From: Nitrosospira sp. 56-18
Lineage (GTDB): Bacteria > Pseudomonadota > Gammaproteobacteria > Burkholderiales > Nitrosomonadaceae
Direction of reading: 5' to 3'
Assembly: GCA_001899235.1 (NCBI GenBank)
Contig: MKVR01000020.1
Coordinates: forward strand, 1-64,000
Length of the DNA stretch: 64,000 nt
Shown here: piece after piece, positions 56,109-64,000 of the stretch
Layout: each line of letters opens with the position of its first letter
How positions within the stretch are numbered: the stretch's first letter is position 1
Translations under genes and position numbers: made by a program
Notes under the pieces: model-generated
Database searches by the model: none
What the model saw: the letters and a program-made list of their open reading frames with translations, nothing else
What the model was told of the DNA's origin: nothing

Positions 56109-56678
56109 CTAGCGCCCTTGCTTCTGCACGACTTTTACCTGAGACAACAGCTGGGTAGTCTGCGTGCGGTTGTTCATTTCCATTCCAACCGCATTAATCA
56201 CGGCATTCTTCTCCGTTATGACTACCGGCTTATCGGTTTTTGCAATATCCTTCTCCGGAACAAGATGCAGCAGGCTGGTGGTCATGGTAGTCTCTCCCCG
56301 ACCCTTGCCCCCATTTCGCAGCACCATCACATTGCCCGTCAGGTAAACGTCCTCACCCTTGCTGGACATCTTCGCATGGTCCGCATTTATCTGTATCGCC
56401 GGCTTGTCGGATGCAACATCAATGAAACGGGGGTTTTCCATGCTTATGCTATTATCATCCGGAAAATGCATCATGCTTTTTGCAAAGAGCTGGTGGCGCA
56501 CCAGGCCATCAGCGCTCATACGGATGATCGAGAGGTCTTCGATCATGTAATCGGGCAGATGTGTGCCGTCATTTTGCGATGAAGAAGGCGGCCTTGCGGA
56601 CTCACTCAGCCAGAAAGGCAATGCCAGCAGAGAAGCAAGCAAAATGAGGGGAAAACGCGAAAACAACCGGCCTTTCAC
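56109..56678 (-). CDS. lptC: LPS export protein LptC
   Basis: 189 residues when started at the GTG at 56678, whose overlap with the kdsC TGA (GTGA) and upstream GGAGA suit translational coupling; the frame is open to ATG 56738 inside kdsC. A single N-terminal membrane anchor (FPLILLASLLALPFWL) is followed by a periplasmic LptC domain (PDYMIEDLSIIRMSADGLVRHQLFAKSMMHFPDD). It bridges LptBFG and LptA. Confidence 0.88.
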   Translation of the reverse strand: MKGRLFSRFPLILLASLLALPFWLSESARPPSSSQNDGTHLPDYMIEDLSIIRMSADGLVRHQLFAKSMMHFPDDNSISMENPRFIDVASDKPAIQINADHAKMSSKGEDVYLTGNVMVLRNGGKGRGETTMTTSLLHLVPEKDIAKTDKPVVITEKNAVINAVGMEMNNRTQTTQLLSQVKVVQKQGR

Positions 56679-57199
56679 CTGAGATACGTCTCCAGATGAG
56701 CCTCCAGCGTATTTTGTGCCTGCATTATTATTTCGCAAACCTCGCGCACTGCTCCACGTCCGCCCTCAGAGCGGGTAATATAATGCGCATGCTTTTTTAC
56801 CAGCGGGGGCGCGGCAGGAACGGTAATGGCAAGGCCGCAGCGTAGCAGGACCGGCAAATCGATCAAGTCGTCACCCATGTATGCGCAAGCCGCGCCATCC
56901 AGATGGAGCTTTTCCAATAATGCTTCAAACGCCGGGAGTTTTTGTTTTGCTCCTTGATACACCAGGGTAACCCCCCAATCCTTGGCTTTCAAATCCACGC
57001 AGGTAGATTGCCGGCCGGTAAGAATAGCGATGCCTATTCCGGTCGATTTGAGCATCTTTATGCCATGGCCATCCTGGCTATTGAATGCCTTGATCTCTTC
57101 TCCGGTGTCCGTAAGATAAAGGCTTCCGTCCGTCAGGACGCCATCGACATCAAATATGATTGCCCGGATATTCCTGGCTTTTTCCAGTATATGTTGCAT
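56675..57199 (-). CDS. kdsC: KDO 8-phosphate phosphatase KdsC
   Basis: 174 residues from ATG 57199; family length is about 175-185, so the longer frame to 57385 is not used. HAD-superfamily enzyme that releases KDO from KDO 8-phosphate for LPS core synthesis. Catalytic motif IIFDVDGVLTDG (Asp-x-Asp), motif II ILTGRQS, motif III Lys in KLPAFEALL, and MGDDLIDLPVL. It opens the kdsC-lptC-lptA-lptB-rpoN run. A kdsD gene, often just upstream, is absent here. Confidence 0.93.
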   Translation of the reverse strand: MQHILEKARNIRAIIFDVDGVLTDGSLYLTDTGEEIKAFNSQDGHGIKMLKSTGIGIAILTGRQSTCVDLKAKDWGVTLVYQGAKQKLPAFEALLEKLHLDGAACAYMGDDLIDLPVLLRCGLAITVPAAPPLVKKHAHYITRSEGGRGAVREVCEIIMQAQNTLEAHLETYLR

Positions 57200-57694
57200 G
57201 TGATTTACAACGGTTGCGCCCATCAATTTGGCAGATTGAGAAACAAGCCGCCGCAAAAAAATCCGCATATCCCGCACAAGGCTTCTTATTTCGGCAGTTG
57301 TCCTTTGCGCCTCATTTCCATGAATGACAGGGAAATTGCAATACACCCGGAGAGCCTTTATCCAAGGCGAGAACGCCCAATACATCCAGCTCGTCCGATG
57401 CGTTCAAATCGAAAGCCCGGGCATCGGCGCTTTCGGATATCCCGGTACAAAACGTTTCAGAGGAATATGCTCCGGCTTACGCCAACTTTCCGCCAACGAT
57501 GCGGAATGGCTGCAAGATGACACAAGTGCGGACGAAAATCGAGAAATTATAACAGAAATAGTGCCTTGATTATATTGGGAAGGGGCTGGAATAGCGTAGC
57601 CAGTTCACGGAGCTTCATCAGCGCCAATAAATTCCGTTATCGCAGAGATACGAAAATTACCAAAGGAAGTACTATGAAATTTGTTCGGCACTTC
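57200..57694. other. Upstream region of kdsC without a supported gene
   Basis: About 500 bp between kdsC and the inverted-repeat element. On the minus strand a TATAAT (57551-57546) could be a -10 for the kdsC-lpt transcript, which would give a leader of about 340 nt, but no good -35 is at the right distance. Frames here show no family similarity, and no remnant of kdsD was found. Confidence 0.4.
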
Positions 57695-57849
57695 CTTAGG
57701 GAAGCGCTGAATAAATCTCCGCTAGCGCGGCGGTAGCTTTGCGCTCCTTGGCATCGTAGCCCCAGCTACGACCTGCGTCGCGCGCCTTATGATCATCCCG
57801 ATTTTACCAGCAACGCGCTCAGCGAGAATTTGTTCAGCGCTTCCCTAAG
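57695..57849. mobile_element. MITE-like element, copy B (155 bp)
   Basis: The shortest complete copy. The left end CTTAGGGAAGCGCTGAATAAAT and right end (complement) CTTAGGGAAGCGCTGAACAAAT are inverted repeats, and the inside carries the shared ATCATCCCGATTTTACCAGC block plus a CTACG/CGTAG palindrome. No coding capacity. It lies 11 bp beyond the ispH stop and may act as part of its 3-prime end. Confidence 0.75.
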
Positions 57850-57860
57850 ATGAAAATGAA

Positions 57861-58799
57861 TCAATTCTTGGGCAGCGGAAAAACCACTGACTCGACTACG
57901 CCACTGAGTTCCTCCACCACTACCTCCCTGTGTCCCGCCGCTATTTGCCTGAGCCGCGAGATAACTTCCTGCACCAGCACTTCGGGAGCCGATGCACCGG
58001 CCGTGATGCCTATCCGGTTTTTATCTTCAAGCCATTTTTCCTGCAATTGCTCCGCACGGTCTATCATGTACGCATCTACCCCGGCATTTCTCGCGACTTC
58101 ACATAAGCGGTTGGAGTTGGAACTGTTCGGCGAACCGACAACGATCACCAGATCGCACTGCTTCACCATCATTTTGACCGCATCCTGACGATTCTGCGTG
58201 GCATAGCATATATCGTCCTTCTTGGGGCCGGTAATCTTGGGGAAACGCCTCTTCAATGCCTTGATTACACGGGTGGCATCATCCACCGAAAGCGTGGTCT
58301 GGGTAACATACGCCAGATGCGTGGGGTCCTCTACCTGCAGGCTGTCCACATCCTCTTCTGTTTCCACCAGATACATCTGCGGACCATCCCCTTCGGCCTG
58401 GCCCATGGTCCCTTCCACCTCGGGATGGCCCTGGTGGCCGATCATGATGATTTCTCTTCCCTGCTCGCGCATTTTCGCGACTTCAATATGAACTTTCGTC
58501 ACCAACGGACAAGTCGCATCAAAAACCTTGAACTGTTGCGCCTCGGCTTCCCGCCTCACCTCATGCGAAACTCCATGGGCGCTGAATATCAGAATGCTGC
58601 CCACCGGAACTTCATCAAGGTTTTCGACAAATACCGCGCCCTTCTTCTCAAGATTTTCCACCACGAAACGGTTGTGCACCACTTCATGGCGGACGTAAAT
58701 GGGAGCGCCATGCATTGCCAATGCCCGCTCGACGATTTCAATGGCGCGATCAACCCCGGCACAGAAGCCTCTGGGGTTTGCAAGCAACACTTTCATCAT
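57861..58799 (-). CDS. ispH: 4-hydroxy-3-methylbut-2-enyl diphosphate reductase
   Basis: 312 residues from the ATG at 58799 (tandem ATGATG), with GGAG seven bases upstream; the longer frame to 58976 adds an unrelated N-terminus. Last enzyme of the MEP isoprenoid pathway, giving IPP and DMAPP. The three iron-sulfur Cys lie in [24 protein letters not shown] and [12 protein letters not shown]-region/CYATQNRQD; the substrate-binding HGVSHEVR and [14 protein letters not shown] are present. Confidence 0.95.
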   Translation of the reverse strand: MMKVLLANPRGFCAGVDRAIEIVERALAMHGAPIYVRHEVVHNRFVVENLEKKGAVFVENLDEVPVGSILIFSAHGVSHEVRREAEAQQFKVFDATCPLVTKVHIEVAKMREQGREIIMIGHQGHPEVEGTMGQAEGDGPQMYLVETEEDVDSLQVEDPTHLAYVTQTTLSVDDATRVIKALKRRFPKITGPKKDDICYATQNRQDAVKMMVKQCDLVIVVGSPNSSNSNRLCEVARNAGVDAYMIDRAEQLQEKWLEDKNRIGITAGASAPEVLVQEVISRLRQIAAGHREVVVEELSGVVESVVFPLPKN

Positions 58800-58997
58800 T
58801 GGCCGTTCTCCATAAGAACCACGTTCATTGGTCATGTTTGCTACACTGATGTCGCTAACGGTCATGGCTGTTCGCATCCCTTGTGCATGAGTATGGATAG
58901 GTGTATGGACGGATAATATAGGTAACCCCGTTATTTTAAAGCATTCATGTATTTCCTCAAGACGCTTTTTTTGCATCCGCCGGAAACTCCAGTTCCA

Positions 58998-59936
58998 TTA
59001 CATCGGATCAATCCCGCTCCGGGTGGCGAAACGCACTTTGTCCAGTTCCTCGCAAACCTTGCGTGCCGCCTGCAGTATGCGCGGCGTCTGGCGGTGTATG
59101 AGATCGGGGTGTATGAAAATCACATCGCTGCCCTCCATTGCGCTCCCGCGAATCCACCCATCCAATCGAATTTCCCGTCCGTCAAATCGGGGCGAGATGC
59201 TGCTCACGATTGCCCGCGGACGAACTTCGAGCAGGTTCTCCATGCCTATTACGGGCGTTAATGCCGGCGCGGAGGCAAACATGTTGACGCCTCCGCAAAT
59301 GCTTATGATATCGCTGATGATATGATTCCCGTTTACTGTCATGAGCGGATGGCGCCAGATCAACTGAACCATCCTGACCTTTTCCCGGCCTGCATAGCTG
59401 TCCCGGATGGTCCGCAATTCATTTTCATAAGCACGCGCGGCTGATTCTGCCTGCGTCGACGTTCCCGCCCACTGCCCTATCAGCCGCAACAACCGCGGCA
59501 CGTCTTCCAGTCTGCTCGCTTCGGTAGCCGCCACGTTCATCCCCAACCTTTCCAGCCTTCGGATATCCACAGCCGCGCTACCGCTGCGCCAGGCGATCAC
59601 AAGATCGGGCTCGAGCGCAACAATTCTTTCGAGATCCAGGCTGGACGCATCCCCGATGCGGGGAATCGATTTAACGGCATCGGGATAATCACTATAAAGG
59701 TCCGCGCCGACCAGCTTATCGCCGGCGCCAGCGGCGTATACCAGTTCAGTGATACTGGGCGAGAGCGAGATGATGCGGCGGGAGAAATGGCTCAGGCGTA
59801 CATGATGGCCACGGTCATCAGTCAGGCTGGGTGGCGGCGTCTCCTCGACACCCTGCCTGGCCCCGGCCGCACCGCTGGTCCAAGCCCATAATAAAGCCGG
59901 AATGACGCAAAAGCTTCCTAGTTTGCCAAGCCACAT
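58998..59936 (-). CDS. Periplasmic cobalamin-binding-like protein (BtuF family)
   Basis: A 312-residue class III periplasmic binding protein. A signal peptide (ending GAAGA near 26) is followed by RIISLSPSITELVYAAGAGDKLVGADLYSDYP and SLDLERIVALEPDLVIAW, as in BtuF, and the C-terminal lobe has ICGGVNMFASAPALTPVIGMENLLEVRPRAIV. Vitamin B12 is the likely ligand, and metH in the same window needs B12, but siderophore or heme ligands cannot be excluded. No permease or ATPase gene lies adjacent. Confidence 0.82.
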   Translation of the reverse strand: MWLGKLGSFCVIPALLWAWTSGAAGARQGVEETPPPSLTDDRGHHVRLSHFSRRIISLSPSITELVYAAGAGDKLVGADLYSDYPDAVKSIPRIGDASSLDLERIVALEPDLVIAWRSGSAAVDIRRLERLGMNVAATEASRLEDVPRLLRLIGQWAGTSTQAESAARAYENELRTIRDSYAGREKVRMVQLIWRHPLMTVNGNHIISDIISICGGVNMFASAPALTPVIGMENLLEVRPRAIVSSISPRFDGREIRLDGWIRGSAMEGSDVIFIHPDLIHRQTPRILQAARKVCEELDKVRFATRSGIDPM

Positions 59937-60066
59937 GCGTGCTGGAATGCCACGTCAAAGAGGCTATGACCTTGCTCAAGTCGGGAAATTTCCTCTCCCT
60001 CTTAAAATATTCCGGGATTCGAATGAATGTGGCGGGAATCGGGGAAATACGATGGACGCCAACGAA

Positions 60067-60088
60067 GATTTATTCAGCGCTTCCTTAA
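60067..60088. repeat. Solo end of the GGAAGCGCTGAA-type element
   Basis: The sequence GATTTATTCAGCGCTTCCTTAA (complement of the left end of copy A) is present without a recognisable partner end. It overlaps the 3-prime end of the DAHP synthase gene, whose TAA stop (60087-60085) is within the terminal TTAA. Confidence 0.65.
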
Positions 60089-61203
60089 ATATCCTGGTAG
60101 CGCTTCGCCAGTGCAACACGCTGCTCGTAAGCCTCCCGGGCAATGCGCACATCTTCCAGAAACAGGGGAAGCTCCTTGAGCAGAAGGGCTTGCGGACCAT
60201 CGACGAGCGCTTTGTTCGGAACCGGATGAAAATCCACCAGCACCATGTTTGCGCCAGCTATCACTCCCTGGACCGTTGCATGCATGATATCGGGAATTCC
60301 ATCGGGCGATGATGCACGCAGCCCGACAGAATGGGAAGGATCCACGCAAACCGGCATGCGGGTCAGCCTTTTGACTACGGGTACGTGGGCAAAATCGACA
60401 AAATTGCGGTGAGGATCTCCCATGTTGGTCTTCATGCCGCGAAGGCCGAAAACGACTTTCCGGTTTCCTTCCGAAGCCAGGTATTCGGCAGCGTTGAGCG
60501 ACTCATCGAGCGTTATTCCGAAGCCCCGCTTGATAAGCACCGGAAAATCCTGCTGGCGCCCAACGATTTTCAGCAACTCGAAGTTCTGCGTGTTGCGCGT
60601 GCCGATCTGCAGCATGACGCCTGTGGCGTTGCCTGTCCGGTACAGCGCGTCGCAGATCTCTTCGACGTGGGATTCATGGGTGATCTCCATGGCAATCACC
60701 TTGATGCCATATTTGCCGGCCAGCTCGAATACATAAGGCAGGCAGGCCTTGCCATGCCCCTGGAAGGAATAGGGGCTGGTGCGGGGCTTGTAGGCTCCCA
60801 TGCGCGTGCATACCTGGCCATTGTCACGCAATGCCTGCATCATCAATTCGACATGCTCGAGTGTATCCACCGCGCACAAGCCGGCGAAAACGTTGAGCGT
60901 ATCCTGTCCGAACCGTACTCCGTTGTAGTCGAAATGCGTAGGCCGGTGGTCGTCCTTGTGGCGGCCGAGGACGCGATATTCTTCCGAAATCCGGACCACC
61001 TGCTCGACACAAGGCAGGCTCTGCATGTCTTCGACCGGCAACGCCTTGGTGTTGCCGATCAAATACACTTCGGTGAGCGTCTGCTCGCTGCCAACTTCAG
61101 TATGAACACGAGTTGATATTCCGGGCAGATTGGCGAGATGCACCAGCAACTGCTTATATTCTGGGCTGTCCGCCCGCGTATCCGGGTTAAGTACAAGAAT
61201 CAT
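60085..61203 (-). CDS. aroF: DAHP synthase (type I-beta, Thermotoga-like)
   Basis: 372 residues from the ATG at 61203. First enzyme of the shikimate pathway, joining phosphoenolpyruvate and erythrose 4-phosphate. An N-terminal ferredoxin-like domain (about 1-85) of the kind that gives allosteric control is followed by the barrel with GAYKPRTSPYSFQGHG, AMEITHESHVEEI, QIGTRNTQNFELL, LIKRGFGITLDE, VFGLRGMKT and DPSHSVG. The last codon sits against a mobile-repeat end that supplies the stop. It is divergent from miaA. Confidence 0.9.
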   Translation of the reverse strand: MILVLNPDTRADSPEYKQLLVHLANLPGISTRVHTEVGSEQTLTEVYLIGNTKALPVEDMQSLPCVEQVVRISEEYRVLGRHKDDHRPTHFDYNGVRFGQDTLNVFAGLCAVDTLEHVELMMQALRDNGQVCTRMGAYKPRTSPYSFQGHGKACLPYVFELAGKYGIKVIAMEITHESHVEEICDALYRTGNATGVMLQIGTRNTQNFELLKIVGRQQDFPVLIKRGFGITLDESLNAAEYLASEGNRKVVFGLRGMKTNMGDPHRNFVDFAHVPVVKRLTRMPVCVDPSHSVGLRASSPDGIPDIMHATVQGVIAGANMVLVDFHPVPNKALVDGPQALLLKELPLFLEDVRIAREAYEQRVALAKRYQDI

Positions 61204-61323
61204 GAAGTAGTGTGGGCGTGGGACAACGGGACGCGCTGCAGGCGCGCGGGAACTGGGGAATTCTACCCGAAAAACCAAGTCCTTGCCATTCGAACGAATA
61301 TCGCGTTTAATGACTCCGGGGAA

Positions 61324-61372
61324 GGGATGCGCGAAAGGCGACAACCAGCGAGGATTTGTTCAGCTTCCCTAA
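61324..61372. repeat. Internally deleted copy of the GGAAGCGCTGAA-type element
   Basis: GGGATGCGCGAAAGGCGAC (61324-61342), found also inside copy A near 14699-14717, is followed by the right end GCGAGGATTTGTTCAGCTTCCCTAA (61348-61372, lacking two bases). It lies in the divergent aroF-miaA intergenic region. Confidence 0.6.
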
Positions 61373-61529
61373 CTCATGGCGCATGCAGCATTCGTCGCTC
61401 GCCGCTTCGTGCGGGGTCAGGTCGAAAACGGGCATCGACATGCCTGCTTCCTGCCAAGTTGCTGTAAAGCGAAAGAGTGAGGCTAACCGCGCAAATAAAA
61501 AGATAAGTCACATTCTGCCCGTGCCTTCC

Positions 61530-62528
61530 ATGACTGCTCAAATCCCAGAATGCGGAAGCCAGGATCATGCCGCCCCGCCTCCCGCAATTTTATTGATGGG
61601 TCCGACCGCAAGCGGGAAAAGCAGGATTGCTCTGGACATAGCCAAATATTTCCCGGTGGAAATCATCAGCGTCGATTCGGCACAGGTTTATCGGCATATG
61701 GATGTCGGTACCGCGAAACCCAGCCAGGAAGCCAGGGCGTCGGTGCCGCACCATCTCGTCGACCTGATCGAACCGCATCAACGGTACTCTGCGGCACAAT
61801 TTCTGCATGATGCCCTGGCGGCTCTGCGCGAAATTACGGAACGGGGAAACATCCCGCTGCTGGTTGGCGGGACCATGCTCTACTTCCGGACGCTGATCGA
61901 AGGTCTTTCGGAGCTGCCCGCCGCGGACGGCATCGTGCGGACGATGATCGAAGACAGAGCCAAGACGCGTGGGTGGCCTGAAATTCATGCAGATTTGTTG
62001 CAATTCGATCCGGTCAGCGCCGCGCGGATCAAGCCAACCGATAGCCAGCGAATCCAGCGTGCTCTTGAAGTATATTATCTGACTGGCAAGCCGATGTCGG
62101 AAATTTTCAAGAAGTCTCGCGCTTCCGGTATTCCTTATCGCCCCATTTCCATTGCGCTGGTTCCTGGCGATCGCGGCGTTTTGCATCAGCGCATCGCGCA
62201 GCGCTTCGAAGACATGCTCGAACTCGGATTGATTGATGAAGTTCGGGCAATCCGTGATAAATTTCGCATTACCGGCGAAAGCCCGTCGATGCGTTGCGTC
62301 GGTTACCGCCAGATCTGGATGCATCTGGAAAAAAAAATGGATATCGCGGAAACGCGGCAAAAAGCACTGGCTGCCACCCGACAATTGGCAAAACGGCAAT
62401 TGACCTGGTTGCGCTCGATGCGGCATGTGCAGGAGTTCGATTGCCTCGCGGAAGATCTTCCGGACCAGGTGCGAAGGCATCTCATGGAAGCAGGCTTGCA
62501 ATCGCCGGGGACACCGAAAGTTTCATGA
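61530..62528 (+). CDS. miaA: tRNA dimethylallyltransferase
   Basis: 332 residues from ATG 61530; the frame is open to 61356, but that part lies in the mobile repeat. It adds the dimethylallyl group to A37 of tRNAs reading U-starting codons, using DMAPP from the IspH pathway. P-loop LLMGPTASGKSRIALDIA, substrate segment EIISVDSAQVYRHMDVGTAKPS, GGTMLYFRTLIEGLSELP and YRQIWMHLE near the C-terminus are all family features. Confidence 0.95.
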   Translation: MTAQIPECGSQDHAAPPPAILLMGPTASGKSRIALDIAKYFPVEIISVDSAQVYRHMDVGTAKPSQEARASVPHHLVDLIEPHQRYSAAQFLHDALAALREITERGNIPLLVGGTMLYFRTLIEGLSELPAADGIVRTMIEDRAKTRGWPEIHADLLQFDPVSAARIKPTDSQRIQRALEVYYLTGKPMSEIFKKSRASGIPYRPISIALVPGDRGVLHQRIAQRFEDMLELGLIDEVRAIRDKFRITGESPSMRCVGYRQIWMHLEKKMDIAETRQKALAATRQLAKRQLTWLRSMRHVQEFDCLAEDLPDQVRRHLMEAGLQSPGTPKVS

Positions 62529-62561
62529 TCGCAGTGATATATTTTTTCAATGGCTGGTTTA

Positions 62562-62805
62562 TTAAGGAAGCGCTGAACAAATCCTCACTGAGCGCGTTGC
62601 TGGTAAAATCGGGATGATCATAAGGCGCGCGACGCAGGTCGTAGCCGGGACTACGATGCCAGGGAATGCAACGCAGCGGTCCTCAAGCGGGGATCGGGCG
62701 GCGGCGGGGGGATGCCAGACCGCGCCAAAGTATACATGGGCGCCTATTAGGCCGATTTTGTGCAGCCTGCATGGAACCATGAGGATTTGTTCAGAGGTTT
62801 TTTAA
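62562..62805. mobile_element. MITE-like element, copy E (244 bp)
   Basis: Left end TTAAGGAAGCGCTGAACAAATCC and the shared block GGTAAAATCGGGATGATCATAAGGC match copies A and B in inverted orientation. The right end (GAGGATTTGTTCAGAGGTTTTTTAA) has diverged, and a further partial end GGAATCTCTGAACAGGG follows directly at 62806. It fills the miaA to BON-lipoprotein gap. Confidence 0.7.
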
Positions 62806-62835
62806 GGAATCTCTGAACAGGGAAAAGGAAAGAAC

Positions 62836-63201
62836 ATGAAAGGCAGAAACAGATTAGTTATCGCCGCCATGGCGCTTGCGGTATTTGCAGGCGCAATCTC
62901 CATACCCGGCTGTACCCGGCATGAGGACAAGGTGCATGAATCCTGGGTCACCCCTCCCGAGAAAGAAGCGGTGGATGATGCTACGCTGGTCAGCGCCCTG
63001 CGGGAAGCCTTGCGGTCTGACCCGGATGTCAAAAATCTGGATGTGAGGGTTGAAGCTCATAACGGCGAAGTAATGCTCAGCGGCATTGCAGACGATCAGA
63101 CGCAAATCGACCGCGTAGCCATGCTCGCATGGATGATGGAAGGTATCAAGAAAGTGGATAACAAAATGGGGTTGCGCAATGGGGCCACTGCGCAGAATTG
63201 A
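62836..63201 (+). CDS. BON-domain lipoprotein
   Basis: A 121-residue protein with a lipoprotein signal and lipobox SIPGC (Cys about 26). The BON domain runs from about 48 to 115: TLVSALREALRSDPDVKNLDVRVEAHNGEVMLSGIADDQTQIDRVAMLAWMMEGIKKVDNKM. BON domains bind phospholipids or other envelope components; OsmY-like proteins protect during osmotic stress. The role here is envelope-related but unspecified. An acyl-CoA dehydrogenase gene follows shortly. Confidence 0.8.
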   Translation: MKGRNRLVIAAMALAVFAGAISIPGCTRHEDKVHESWVTPPEKEAVDDATLVSALREALRSDPDVKNLDVRVEAHNGEVMLSGIADDQTQIDRVAMLAWMMEGIKKVDNKMGLRNGATAQN

Positions 63202-63261
63202 ACTGCTGGACAGGCCGTGGCAGCTGATGCCGTCACCACTCAATTTTTCGGGAAAATCAAC

Positions 63262-64000
63262 TTGATTACGTCACTACTCCTCACGCTGGGCATAATCCTC
63301 GGCGTTATTCTTTTCGTTCCCTCGATACGGCGCCGTCTCATTTCGGATCGGGTGCTGAAGATTTTCCGCCACAAGCTGCCGCAGCTTTCGCAGACCGAGC
63401 AGGAGGCGCTCGATGCCGGAACGGTATGGTGGGAAGGAGATCTGTTCAGCGGCAAACCGAACTGGCATAAGCTGCTGTCATTCCCCAAGCCGACCCTGAG
63501 CCAGGAAGAAATGGATTTTCTCGCGGGACCCGTCGAGCAATTGTGCGGAATGCTGGATGAATGGCACATCACCCGGGAATTGCATGATCTGCCGCCAGAC
63601 GTATGGCAGTTCATCAGGGACAACGGCTTCTTCGGCATGATCATCCCCAAGCATTATGGCGGACTGGGGTTTTCGGCGCTGGCGCATTCCGAGGTGGTGA
63701 TGAAGATCAGTTCGCGAAGCGGCACCGCCGCCGTGTCGGTAATGGTGCCTAACTCGCTGGGTCCGGCGGAACTGCTATTGCAGTATGGCACCGAAGAGCA
63801 GAGAAACCGCTATCTCCCACGCCTGGCCAAAGGACTCGAAGTGCCGTGTTTCGCCCTTACCGGTCCGGACGCAGGATCGGATGCAGGCGCGATCCCGGAT
63901 TCGGGGATTATCTGCTACGGCGAATTCAATGGGGAGAAAGAGGTGCTGGGCATGAAGGTGACCTGGGAGAAACGCTATATCACCCTGGGACCGGTAGCAA
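63262..64000 (+). CDS. fadE: Acyl-CoA dehydrogenase, FadE-like (partial, runs off the edge)
   Basis: Starts at TTG 63262 (MITSLLLTLGIILGVILF, a membrane segment), or possibly at the in-frame GTG 63217. The reading frame stays open to the window end. After the N-terminal membrane anchor come WHITRELHDLPPDVWQFIRDNGFFGMIIPKHYGGLGFSALAHSEVVMKISSRSG, LGPAELLLQYGTEEQRNRYLPRLAKG and CFALTGPDAGSDAGAIPDSG, the flavin-binding features of acyl-CoA dehydrogenases. The membrane segment and long N-terminus match the FadE type, the first step of beta-oxidation. Confidence 0.85.
   Translation, partial: MITSLLLTLGIILGVILFVPSIRRRLISDRVLKIFRHKLPQLSQTEQEALDAGTVWWEGDLFSGKPNWHKLLSFPKPTLSQEEMDFLAGPVEQLCGMLDEWHITRELHDLPPDVWQFIRDNGFFGMIIPKHYGGLGFSALAHSEVVMKISSRSGTAAVSVMVPNSLGPAELLLQYGTEEQRNRYLPRLAKGLEVPCFALTGPDAGSDAGAIPDSGIICYGEFNGEKEVLGMKVTWEKRYITLGPVA

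Overview
The window looks like chromosome from a betaproteobacterium, most likely a Nitrosospira-like ammonia oxidiser (Nitrosomonadaceae). That placement is inference. It rests on moderate GC content, the betaproteobacterial order kdsC-lptC-lptA-lptB-rpoN-hpf-hprK-rapZ and yicC/gmk/rpoZ/spoT, and a garR-glcD-glcE-glcF glycolate-salvage operon that suits a RuBisCO-using autotroph. No rRNA or ammonia-oxidation gene is present to confirm it.

Layout. 1-7847: end of an unknown gene, ftsK, and the minus-strand glycolate operon (garR, glcD, glcE, glcF). 8218-12702: a rubredoxin-reductase-like flavoprotein, then small exported glycine-zipper and His/Gly-rich proteins. 12752-20385: a cNMP-domain/thioredoxin-reductase-like flavoprotein, a membrane protein, a ParB-like protein, a decayed carboxymuconolactone decarboxylase gene, tRNA-Lys, a Mut7-C protein and a YheT-type hydrolase, separated by dispersed repeats. 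20691-28725: a co-directional, mostly translationally coupled gene set that reads as an undescribed RiPP-type peptide-modification system. 28840-36590: metH, spoT, rpoZ, gmk, trxC. 36710-40591: a nuclease, a methyltransferase fragment, an AT-richer Fic gene and phage tail remnants, which separate yicC from gmk. 40653-50781: yicC, rph, rdgB, hemW, trmB, thiG, thiS, tRNA-Gly, an SDR enzyme, a KTSC protein, mutY, a 5-formyl-THF cyclo-ligase and ubiX. 50879-57199: rapZ, hprK, hpf, rpoN and the lipopolysaccharide genes lptB, lptA, lptC, kdsC. 57861-64000: ispH, a btuF-like binding protein, DAHP synthase, miaA, a BON lipoprotein and the start of an acyl-CoA dehydrogenase.

The most interesting region is 20529-28725. 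A 231-residue peptide with no signal sequence carries four perfect copies of the 20-residue unit HVNSGPPGFVNGGGHANFDP. It is followed by a DUF483-like Cys-rich protein, a radical SAM/SPASM enzyme with a possible peptide-recognition N-terminus, an HExxH peptide-modification protein, a prolyl-hydroxylase-like 2OG-Fe(II) oxygenase, a TPR protein and an FAD amine-oxidase-like enzyme. I infer that the repeat units are multiply modified: aromatic-x-Asn triads could be cyclophane sites for the radical SAM enzyme, and the GPPG motif and other residues could be hydroxylated.

A second theme is small non-coding mobile repeats. One family has TTAAGGAAGCGCTGAA-type inverted ends (full copies near 14.6, 57.7 and 62.6 kb; partial copies near 2.6, 60.1 and 61.3 kb). 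A separate family of about 150 bp has full copies near 2.8 and 16.2 kb.
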